From IMG/VR virus record IMGVR_UViG_3300021963_000559, positions 1 through 26,601 of that record: DNA of 26,601 bases. One strand, given 5' to 3'. Shown in pieces: positions 21,685 through 26,601 of this stretch. Below the pieces are notes generated by a model that was given only the letters and a program-made list of their open reading frames with translations, searched no databases and had not been told where the DNA came from. The position numbers and the translations under genes are program-made. Numbering within the stretch: the first letter of the stretch is position 1; the number at the start of each line of letters is the position of its first letter. The DNA is from a virus.

Positions 21685-22139
21685 ACGATCTCTACCACCC
21701 TGTCGTTATTTGATCTGATGTAGTCCCTTGTTTTTTTGACGTATTTCTCAAATTCACTTCGGCAAATACTGCCTTGCTGAAGGTCTGCATATTCGATTAA
21801 TTCCCTAATGGCTTGAATGCCAAGCCCATCTAAACCCATTTTCATGGTTGCCTGGTAGCGCATGGCCGCCTTATGCAGGGCATCTTGGGCTTTCTCACAT
21901 ACAGGCAGGACTTCAGGACCCACACCTGCTTTGGCCATGACTTCTGACAAATTCAAAACATCTACCAATGTGCGCCAATCCTGAACTGTCCCTGCGCCTT
22001 TGGTCATTGCGTCCAAAGCGGAATATTCTGTCATTCTCAGTTTGTCTAAGGTTTGCCTAGGGGTGATGGCTGCGCCCACAATCCCATGTTGGATTGGGTC
22101 AATCAGGTTCCACATTTTGCGTTTAGTGCGTTTACGCAT
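21681..22139 (-). CDS. Uncharacterised helical phage protein (152 aa)
   Basis: The ATG at 22139 overlaps the previous gene by 8 bases, with only a weak ribosome site. The product opens MRKRTKRKMWNLIDPIQHG and continues LRMTEYSALDAMTKGAG, then VLNLSEVMAKAGVGPEV. I recognise it as a family common in phages and prophages of Betaproteobacteria that has no known function. The basic N-terminus suggests nucleic-acid contact. Confidence 0.76.
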   Translation of the reverse strand: MRKRTKRKMWNLIDPIQHGIVGAAITPRQTLDKLRMTEYSALDAMTKGAGTVQDWRTLVDVLNLSEVMAKAGVGPEVLPVCEKAQDALHKAAMRYQATMKMGLDGLGIQAIRELIEYADLQQGSICRSEFEKYVKKTRDYIRSNNDRVVEIV

Positions 22140-22317
22140 TTTTTACTTGGTTCTGTCTAAGGTATTTGCCTGTAATGCGCTTGTTCCAACACGCTTGGCA
22201 GATCCACTTATGTCCCATGTCAATCCCACCCTCAGGCGGTTTACTTATTTCGCATTTGGTACAAAGCTTGAATTTGTGATTGGCGAATCTTGCACCAATG
22301 TCTATTTGTGGCATCAT
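22132..22317 (-). CDS. Small zinc-finger-like protein (61 aa)
   Basis: The ATG at 22317 overlaps the previous stop as ATGA. The two Cys pairs LCTKCEISKPP and ICQACWNKR, about 20 residues apart, form a C-x2-C, C-x2-C zinc-ribbon-like site. A basic tail follows. Such tiny zinc proteins often bind DNA, RNA or polymerase subunits; no target is known here. Confidence 0.74.
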   Translation of the reverse strand: MMPQIDIGARFANHKFKLCTKCEISKPPEGGIDMGHKWICQACWNKRITGKYLRQNQVKNA

Positions 22318-22484
22318 TTTTTAGCTGGGCAGTCTCTGCCTTGGTTACAGTGGTTGTTACAGGGTGGGCAAGATTTAGGCTCATAGATGCCATGGTAGGC
22401 TTCTACCCACCGAATGATCTCCTCCAAGGACCGCCATGGTCCAAGGTGTCGTTTGATGTAATCGTCAGGCATTGGTGTGTTCAT
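22314..22484 (-). CDS. Small Cys-rich protein (56 aa)
   Basis: I chose the ATG at 22484 (MNTPMPDDYIKRHLG) because it overlaps the stop of a newly found membrane microprotein gene as ATGA; a longer start 20 codons earlier lies within that gene. The C-terminus (SCPPCNNHCNQGRDCPAKK) has four Cys and one His and may bind zinc. Function unknown. Confidence 0.7.
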   Translation of the reverse strand: MNTPMPDDYIKRHLGPWRSLEEIIRWVEAYHGIYEPKSCPPCNNHCNQGRDCPAKK

Positions 22485-22561
22485 AAAAATAATCCAATCA
22501 TCAAAGTCCAAAAAGCAATTACGCCAATAATTACTAAAGTCCAAATGGTTCGGTTGCTCAT
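22481..22561 (-). CDS. 26-residue single-span membrane protein
   Basis: The ATG at 22561 overlaps the stop of the upstream gene as ATGA and its TGA overlaps the next start as ATGA. The product, MSNRTIWTLVIIGVIAFW then TLMIGLFL, is one hydrophobic helix with a short polar N-terminus. The double overlap supports translation. A membrane-acting early peptide is likely; role unknown. Confidence 0.6.
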   Translation of the reverse strand: MSNRTIWTLVIIGVIAFWTLMIGLFL

Positions 22562-22794
22562 GGCTCGTGGTTCACAATTTCCCAATGACGCTGGGTTTCA
22601 ATTGCTCTGATACCCTTGGCTTCGAGGTCGGCAAACTGCTCGTCTGTCATCAATCCCATGATGTCCATGCCATTGAATGTGACCATCTCAATGTTCTCAG
22701 CCCAAGTTGAATATTTATCTGCCTTGAAAGACATAGTGACCTTAACGTCTACATCACCTGCGCCTGTTGTGGCATCAAAATTGATTGTGTGCAT
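22558..22794 (-). CDS. Uncharacterised small early protein (78 aa)
   Basis: The ATG at 22794 is preceded by TAAGGAGAAAGTA, the same 13-base site used by the plus-strand genes at the right edge. The product begins MHTINFDATTGAGDVDVKV and has a helix DEQFADLEAKGIRAIETQ. It is acidic and lacks Cys. No family was recognised. Confidence 0.75.
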   Translation of the reverse strand: MHTINFDATTGAGDVDVKVTMSFKADKYSTWAENIEMVTFNGMDIMGLMTDEQFADLEAKGIRAIETQRHWEIVNHEP

Positions 22795-22868
22795 TACTTT
22801 CTCCTTAAAAATTTGTTGATGTCGTGACTGTAACTTGAAATCTTGATTAGATGTGTAGGTGTTTACCC

Positions 22869-23297
22869 TTAGTCCAAATCTTCCCTAACCATGACCTCCA
22901 CCATGCCAACAGTGCCATAAACTTTGGTCACATGGAGGGTCAGCACTTGGGTATCGTCTTTGTAAACAATGTCGTTCATGGCATCTAAGAAGCATTTGGC
23001 AATGTTGTCGATGTCGGGCTTCTTTGTTGGCCTCTCAATGTCCTTTAAACAGGCTTCTGTGCGCTTTTTGGAGTACGAGGCAGGGATTGGTACAGTGATG
23101 TAGATTGCGACTGTTACAGGCGTTTCTAAAACTGCATTGCTTCCCATGGCTTTTTGGGCAGCTTCTTTGATTACAGTTTCGTAATCTCTAGTTTTGGTAG
23201 GGGTGTAGGTAGAAACAAAGTTCCCCCTCCTAGCAAATTTTGGTCGGCCTTTCCCGATTGGGTTGCCTTCAACCATATAGGTCAGCATAAATGTCAT
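22869..23297 (-). CDS. rusA: RusA-type Holliday junction resolvase (142 aa)
   Basis: The start at 23297 overlaps the methyltransferase stop as ATGA. Typical RusA signatures are GNPIGKGRPKFARR (residues 11-24), YTPTKTRDYE (31-40) and KPDIDNIAKCFLDAMND (93-109) with VYKDD (111-115); Asp 95, Asp 97 and Asp 115 match the three catalytic acidic residues of E. coli RusA. The dimeric enzyme cuts four-way DNA junctions made by replication and recombination, which would make branched phage DNA ready for packaging. Length is as usual for the family. Confidence 0.93.
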   Translation of the reverse strand: MTFMLTYMVEGNPIGKGRPKFARRGNFVSTYTPTKTRDYETVIKEAAQKAMGSNAVLETPVTVAIYITVPIPASYSKKRTEACLKDIERPTKKPDIDNIAKCFLDAMNDIVYKDDTQVLTLHVTKVYGTVGMVEVMVREDLD

Positions 23298-24439
23298 TTA
23301 ATTAAATCCTCAACTTTTTGTATTTTTTGTCCGATCCAGTTCATAACTGGAACTGCCATGCTATTTCCTAGTGCTTTGTATCTTGGACCATCAGGGGTTT
23401 GCTTTCCCTTTGGTTTGATATCGGTGTAATGGTCAGGAAACCCTTGAAGTCTTTCGCACTCAACAGGAGTCAATCTACGAACTGCCATTGTTGTTTGAAC
23501 CATTGGAGTATTCCCGCCACCTGTCCCTGCAAATGCTTGCAAAGTGTTTGTGATGTCCCCATACAAACGAACACCATCTCTACGATTATTTTCAAATGCC
23601 ATTGATTCCATCTCCGAAGAAGCGGAAACCTGACTTGTCATTGGGATGTATGTTTCATGTTCTGTAACGGCATTGCCAGGTCTAGAAATTCCTGCCGTAG
23701 AAGACAGTAAAGTAGCCATAACATCTGGCACACCAGTTGGCACTAATCTGCCAGTGTAGGCATCTTGTCCACTGTAACTGCCAGGGTGTGTGTCAGCACA
23801 TAAAGTGCCTACAGTGAGCTGGATGCCACTTTCGTCAACGCTTGAAGAAGAGCGGGAGGAAGCTCCTTCCCCCTTTTGTCGGCTCGGTGGAGAATTCCCT
23901 TGCAAGCTCTCTCGCTCAAAAAGAACCGCTGCGGCAGGTCGCCAGTTTCCAAGATATCCGACAACGAACACACGTTTGCGTCTTTGGGCCACTCCGAAGT
24001 ATTGAGCGTCAAGCACCCTGTATGCGAACCCATACCCGCAGATTGCCAACCCTCCGAGGAAGCTACCAAAGTCCCGTCCATCAGCGGAGGACAAAACGCC
24101 AGGGACGTTCTCCCAGACCAACCAGCGGGGGCGATATTGTTTAGCAATGGCAAGATAGGTAAGCATGAGGTTACCACGAGGGTCATCCAATCCTTTTCTG
24201 AGTCCTGCGACTGAGAAAGACTGGCATGGTGTTCCTCCAACGAAAACATCGACATTTGGTTCAATTTTCCACTCCTTAAATTTTGTCATGTCGCCATGGT
24301 TTGGGACATTTGGATAATGATGTTTCAATACTTGGCTCGGAAAAGAATCAATTTCAGAAAAGCCAACAGGATTCCAACCTAATGGATGCCAAGCTACTGT
24401 TGCCGCTTCAATTCCACTGCATACCGATAAATAGTTCAT
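23294..24439 (-). CDS. DNA (cytosine-5) methyltransferase (381 aa)
   Basis: The start at 24439 follows GGAAGTATTGA and overlaps the previous stop as ATGA. All main C5-methyltransferase motifs are present: I (SVCSGIEAATVAW, 5-17), IV (GGTPCQSFS, 68-76, catalytic Cys 72), VI (WENVPG, 109-114), VIII (AQRRKRVF, 151-158), IX (RRLTPVECERLQGFP, in the last quarter) and X (ALGNSMAVPVM, near the end). The target-recognition segment between VIII and IX is about 160 residues and Ser/Thr-rich. No cognate endonuclease is seen, so it is probably an orphan enzyme that protects phage DNA from host restriction. Target sequence unknown. Confidence 0.95.
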   Translation of the reverse strand: MNYLSVCSGIEAATVAWHPLGWNPVGFSEIDSFPSQVLKHHYPNVPNHGDMTKFKEWKIEPNVDVFVGGTPCQSFSVAGLRKGLDDPRGNLMLTYLAIAKQYRPRWLVWENVPGVLSSADGRDFGSFLGGLAICGYGFAYRVLDAQYFGVAQRRKRVFVVGYLGNWRPAAAVLFERESLQGNSPPSRQKGEGASSRSSSSVDESGIQLTVGTLCADTHPGSYSGQDAYTGRLVPTGVPDVMATLLSSTAGISRPGNAVTEHETYIPMTSQVSASSEMESMAFENNRRDGVRLYGDITNTLQAFAGTGGGNTPMVQTTMAVRRLTPVECERLQGFPDHYTDIKPKGKQTPDGPRYKALGNSMAVPVMNWIGQKIQKVEDLIK

Positions 24440-24648
24440 TCAATACTTCCATCTTTGATTTTGTTCATGTAACCTCGAATTCTGTCTCTTGCGCCAGATC
24501 CATAAATTCGTTCAGCTCTTTCAAGTCTGGCTCGAATCAAGTCTGCATTTTTCGATGATTCCCAATTGCGATATAGCTCACGAGCTTCTGCTTGCTCTAG
24601 GATGACCCTATCGCTTGGGTTTTCAAGATTGCGTCTGCTGTAAGTCAC
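24436..24648 (-). CDS. Uncharacterised charged small protein (70 aa)
   Basis: The gene starts at a GTG (24648) with GGAG seven bases upstream and ends in an ATGA overlap with the methyltransferase start. It overlaps the preceding 39-codon gene by 26 bases. The product (ENPSDRVILEQAEARELYR, then DLIRARLERAERIYGS) is highly charged and helical. Function unknown. Confidence 0.7.
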   Translation of the reverse strand: MTYSRRNLENPSDRVILEQAEARELYRNWESSKNADLIRARLERAERIYGSGARDRIRGYMNKIKDGSIE

Positions 24649-24742
24649 CAGTAAGCTCCAAAGCCATGCGGATTATTTTGATTGGATAAGGCACTCCATC
24701 CCTCACCTTATCCAAGATTCTCATTGCTTCAGCGTGGGTCAA
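24623..24742 (-). CDS. 39-residue small protein with TTG start
   Basis: A TTG at 24742 overlaps the stop of the replication gene as TTGA and is preceded by AAGGAGAAAAGC. The product, read as MTHAEAMRILDKVRDGV then PYPIKIIRMALELTGDL, is helical and resembles short proteins found next to phage replication genes. Its coding region overlaps the next gene by 26 bases in another frame. Support is from the ribosome site and overlap. Confidence 0.6.
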   Translation of the reverse strand: MTHAEAMRILDKVRDGVPYPIKIIRMALELTGDLQQTQS

Positions 24743-25491
24743 GCTTTTCTCCTTAATGCTTCCATTGCTTGTCGAATATGGTCAGGCATGGGGGCGGCTT
24801 TTTTTTCATCGGCCTTAATCTTTTCCAAAGCAGGATCTGGCAGGTTAGATGGCGCAACAGTAACTCTGACAATGTCGGCAGGGTTCATCTTTGGTGCTTT
24901 TTGGTTTCTCACCCAATTACGCCAAGTGGCTGCCCAATCCAACTTCACCCCATCTTTGCCAGGTTTAGCACACCAAAAATCTTTGAACTGATCTGCTACT
25001 TGCATGGCATTCAAATCAGGTCTTTCCTTGTTGGCCCAATATTCCCATTCGTTTGGCAAAACCCAATCATTGGCGAGGCGTAAGCCACGCTTACTATTCT
25101 GTTTCTTATCTGTATCTGCTTCTGTATCTATAGCGTTACTTGGACGTTTCTGTAACGTTTCATCATCGTTACTTGGTAGTTTCTTTTTATCTCGATACTT
25201 GCGAACCCGCATGGTGCTTGAGTCTGAGACAAATTGACGCTTGTCCCAATTCAAAATGTTCCAGTGTTTATCAATGAAGTTTTTGCTAATGAACAGTTGT
25301 TTAGTTTCTAGCAATTGCGCCTCATCTAAACGCAATTGAAAAGCAATCTCTGTTTCATGTAACGTTTCAAGTACTTCACTACATCTAAGGCATAAAAGCA
25401 TGACATAACGTCTTTGCATTGCCTCGGGAAGCATTTGAACTTTGGGGTCGTGTGCGAACTCTGAATAGAGTCTGAACCATGGGTTAGCCAT
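24739..25491 (-). CDS. Phage replication protein, O/DnaD-like (250 aa)
   Basis: The ATG at 25491 overlaps the end of a 37-codon gene. The N-terminus (MANPWFRLYSEFAHDPKVQM, then RYVMLLCLRCSE) is the winged-helix part of a phage replication-initiator family; a KRQFVSDSSTMRVRKYRDK linker follows, then a C-terminal DNA-binding or helicase-loader segment with FKDFWCAKPGKDGVKLDW and ATWRNWVRNQ near residues 165-195. Such proteins bind the origin and load a helicase. Either the iteron cluster at 19582-19687 or the DnaA-like cluster at 16230-16262 may be its target. No separate helicase gene lies in the window. Confidence 0.82.
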   Translation of the reverse strand: MANPWFRLYSEFAHDPKVQMLPEAMQRRYVMLLCLRCSEVLETLHETEIAFQLRLDEAQLLETKQLFISKNFIDKHWNILNWDKRQFVSDSSTMRVRKYRDKKKLPSNDDETLQKRPSNAIDTEADTDKKQNSKRGLRLANDWVLPNEWEYWANKERPDLNAMQVADQFKDFWCAKPGKDGVKLDWAATWRNWVRNQKAPKMNPADIVRVTVAPSNLPDPALEKIKADEKKAAPMPDHIRQAMEALRRKA

Positions 25492-25597
25492 AATGTGTGC
25501 CGCTTTTTAAACACCCTTGAAGGAACTGCCAGCAGGAGAAGGGATAACTCTTTTCGGGTGGGTAATTAGTCCAACCTATCTGGGTTCCATAATACAT
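25484..25597 (-). CDS. 37-residue small protein coupled to neighbours
   Basis: The ATG at 25597 overlaps the stop of the gene before it as TAATG, and its TAA lies inside the start of the replication gene (ATGGCTAA). The product is MYYGTQIGWTNYPPEKSY, then PFSCWQFLQGCLKSGTHYG, rich in aromatics with two Cys. No ribosome site stands alone, so it would depend on translational coupling. It fills an otherwise odd 105-base gap in a dense operon. Function unknown. Confidence 0.55.
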   Translation of the reverse strand: MYYGTQIGWTNYPPEKSYPFSCWQFLQGCLKSGTHYG

Positions 25598-25794
25598 TAT
25601 TTACCAGAACGTTTCAAGTTCTTGTAATTTGTAGTCGAATGACCCATGTGAAAAAATCCGCAATGAGGGCATTTGTAAATCTGAAAAGAATGATCTCTTT
25701 TCTTGGAAATTGTAGATTCAGCAACAGTGAATGTAGGGAAAGGATGCTTTCCAATGCACTGGATAACAGGATCGTACTTGTCTGTTGTTTTCAT
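25597..25794 (-). CDS. Small zinc-ribbon-like protein (65 aa)
   Basis: The ATG at 25794 overlaps the previous stop as ATGA. The product has a YKCPHCGFFHMGH block near residues 40-52 with Cys and His spaced as in small zinc ribbons; a single Cys (QCIG) lies earlier. The Lys-rich tail (NYKNLKRSGK) may bind nucleic acid. The C-P-H-C-G-x-x-H motif recurs in small phage proteins of unknown function. Confidence 0.74.
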   Translation of the reverse strand: MKTTDKYDPVIQCIGKHPFPTFTVAESTISKKRDHSFQIYKCPHCGFFHMGHSTTNYKNLKRSGK

Positions 25795-25970
25795 TGGTAC
25801 ATCCCAATTATGTTTATTGGTCGTTCCACATGAAGCTCCAATGCTCTAGCTATTAAACCAACCATGGCAGCATCTCGGTCACCAGGGTGTTGGTTGTAAG
25901 TTATAACTAAATTGTAGGCATAAGCAAGGAGTGCTTCAGCACAGGCTTGTTCGGATTGTTCGATGTTCAT
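25791..25970 (-). CDS. Small helical early protein, first gene of the minus operon (59 aa)
   Basis: The ATG at 25970 is preceded by CTGAGC, a weak site, and the stop overlaps the next start as ATGA. The product (MNIEQSEQACAEALLAYAY, then HPGDRDAAMVGLIARALEL) is helical with no recognised motif. It opens the early minus operon and lies next to the operator-like copy at 26003-26019. Confidence 0.68.
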   Translation of the reverse strand: MNIEQSEQACAEALLAYAYNLVITYNQHPGDRDAAMVGLIARALELHVERPINIIGMYQ

Positions 25971-26072
25971 GCTCAGAATATTAGTGTTGTTTTTTTGTCT
26001 GTCTATTAGGGTTTATCCTAATACAAATAATCTTTTAGCCATGGCACATTAGTGGCTCTAAAGGAGAAAGTA
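25971..26072. promoter_or_regulatory. Divergent control region between minus and plus early operons
   Basis: About 100 bases separate the start of the minus operon from the plus genes. It holds the third copy of the operator-like motif (26003-26019), a T-rich tract on the plus strand (25988-25996) and a weak sigma-70-like TTGTCT with CTAATA 17 bases on (25995-26023). No consensus -10 box was found, so a phage-modified or activator-dependent promoter is possible. Confidence 0.45.
26003..26021. promoter_or_regulatory. Operator-like motif copy 3, reversed (CTATTAGGGTTTATCCT)
   Basis: This is the reverse complement form of the motif at 16281-16297 (15 of 17 bases) and 16966-16982. Here it adds a TTAGG-GTTTAT-CCTAA dyad (26006-26021), so each copy has an added palindromic element. 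Confidence 0.55.
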
Positions 26073-26273
26073 ATGGCAACACTAAACGGCAGAAAAGTTA
26101 TCGACATTGAAGTAGATGGTGTCGATAGTAGGGATTATCCTGATTTCGCAGATGCGTACTTCAGTTACGCTTGCTACGAAGATGGCACAAAACTTACTGA
26201 TGAGGAACTAGTCAAACTAGCCGATCAGAATGGTGATGTCCTCTTTGACAAAGCATACGATTCACTTCACTAA
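26073..26273 (+). CDS. Uncharacterised small early protein (66 aa)
   Basis: The ATG at 26073 follows AAAGGAGAAAGTA; a GTG seven codons earlier is in frame but less likely because it would lie upstream of the strong ribosome site. The product (MATLNGRKVIDIEVDGVDS, then FADAYFSYACYEDGTKL) is acidic and compact. I recall similar small proteins in phages of Betaproteobacteria, all of unknown function. Confidence 0.76.
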   Translation: MATLNGRKVIDIEVDGVDSRDYPDFADAYFSYACYEDGTKLTDEELVKLADQNGDVLFDKAYDSLH

Positions 26274-26285
26274 GGAGAAAGTAAA

Positions 26286-26450
26286 ATGATAAGTATGGAA
26301 TTTACAAAAGTAATTGATGTTGAACTTGGTTCAATTGTTGAAATCACTTCAGGCATTTATAGAGAGCTTGTTATCCGCACAAAAGATGGCGATATCAGAA
26401 TCACTCTTGTTGCTGAAAGTGATGAGTCCGAAATTAAAATTTTATCTTAA
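26286..26450 (+). CDS. Uncharacterised small protein (54 aa)
   Basis: The ATG at 26286 follows TAAGGAGAAAGTA, whose TAA is the stop of the previous gene. The product (MISMEFTKVIDVELGSIVE, then RELVIRTKDGDIRITLVAE) is strand-rich and acidic, suggesting a small beta sandwich or barrel. Function unknown. Confidence 0.72.
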   Translation: MISMEFTKVIDVELGSIVEITSGIYRELVIRTKDGDIRITLVAESDESEIKILS

Positions 26451-26460
26451 GGAGAAAGTA

Positions 26461-26601
26461 ATGAACACACACGCCCTCAAATATGTACGTCAATTGTTCC
26501 AGACATATGACGCACCCCCCAAAACAATTCGTAGCTACCAACGTCAATGGATTCGTTCTATTCGATATCTTGGCGACAACTGGTTGTTGGCTAAGAAGGT
26601 A
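26461..26601 (+). CDS. Uncharacterised protein, cut by right window edge
   Basis: The ATG at 26461 follows TAAGGAGAAAGTA, whose TAA is the stop of the gene before. Forty-seven residues are visible (MNTHALKYVRQLFQTYDAP, then YQRQWIRSIRYLGDNWLL) and the frame is open to the edge. The visible part is basic and helical. Not enough is present to name it. Confidence 0.72.
   Translation, partial: MNTHALKYVRQLFQTYDAPPKTIRSYQRQWIRSIRYLGDNWLLAKKV

Noticed and set aside
23809-24264. Long alternate-frame open stretches on both strands inside the methyltransferase gene
   Set aside because: The methyltransferase frame has all family motifs; the others lack starts and known motifs.

Overview
The window is part of a tailed bacteriophage genome (Caudoviricetes), either a free phage or a prophage-like contig. 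No integrase, rRNA or tRNA was seen. The head genes point to the SU10-like morphogenesis module: a DUF5309/SU10-type major capsid protein, a large ~720-residue portal, a coiled-coil scaffold and an SU10-type adaptor. No tape-measure, tail-tube or sheath gene is visible, so a short-tailed (podovirus-like) virion is the likeliest reading; that is inference. The host is not encoded. The small early proteins and the replication protein resemble those of phages of freshwater or soil Betaproteobacteria, which is only a guess.

Layout. (1) 1-16081, minus strand: the late block, read from right to left. It runs GNAT-like acetyltransferase, probable small terminase, five small head-region genes, large terminase, portal, a small gene, scaffold, major capsid protein, an unknown gene, adaptor, a collagen-like fibre, a glycine-rich adhesin, a small tail protein, a cupin, a second glycine-rich adhesin, a small tail protein and a family-2 glycosyltransferase cut by the left edge. 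(2) 16082-17104: a 1-kb non-coding control region. It holds an inverted-repeat-dense leader, a cluster of DnaA-box-like sites beside an AT-rich tract, two copies of a repeated operator-like motif, G/C-tract hairpins and the promoter area of the plus-strand operon. (3) 17105-19356, plus strand: a compact AT-rich early operon of seven genes, including a GP88/DUF7227-like cysteine-containing protein and a 31-residue membrane protein, closed by an intrinsic terminator. (4) 19389-19782: a non-coding stretch with a GATTAT iteron-like cluster and a terminator for the minus strand. (5) 19783-25970, minus strand: an early/middle operon of about 18 tightly overlapping genes. These include a replication protein, a C5-cytosine methyltransferase, a RusA resolvase, a YbcO-like nuclease, a DUF5856-like protein and many small proteins. 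(6) 25971-26072: a second divergent control region with the third copy of the operator-like motif. (7) 26073-26601, plus strand: three small genes that share one ribosome-binding-site module; the last runs off the right edge.

Functionally, the two early blocks flank an iteron-like region, and the early and late blocks diverge from an origin-like region. One 17-base motif recurs at both divergent control regions, so a single phage or host regulator may coordinate the early-to-late switch. The most novel-looking material is non-coding: the pseudoknot-capable leader of the late operon, the shared operator motif, the iteron cluster and the alternative hairpins upstream of the GP88-like gene. Several very small overlapping genes were recovered by reading start/stop overlaps (ATGA, TAATG, TTGA). 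All function calls rest on recognised motifs and recalled families; no database search was run.
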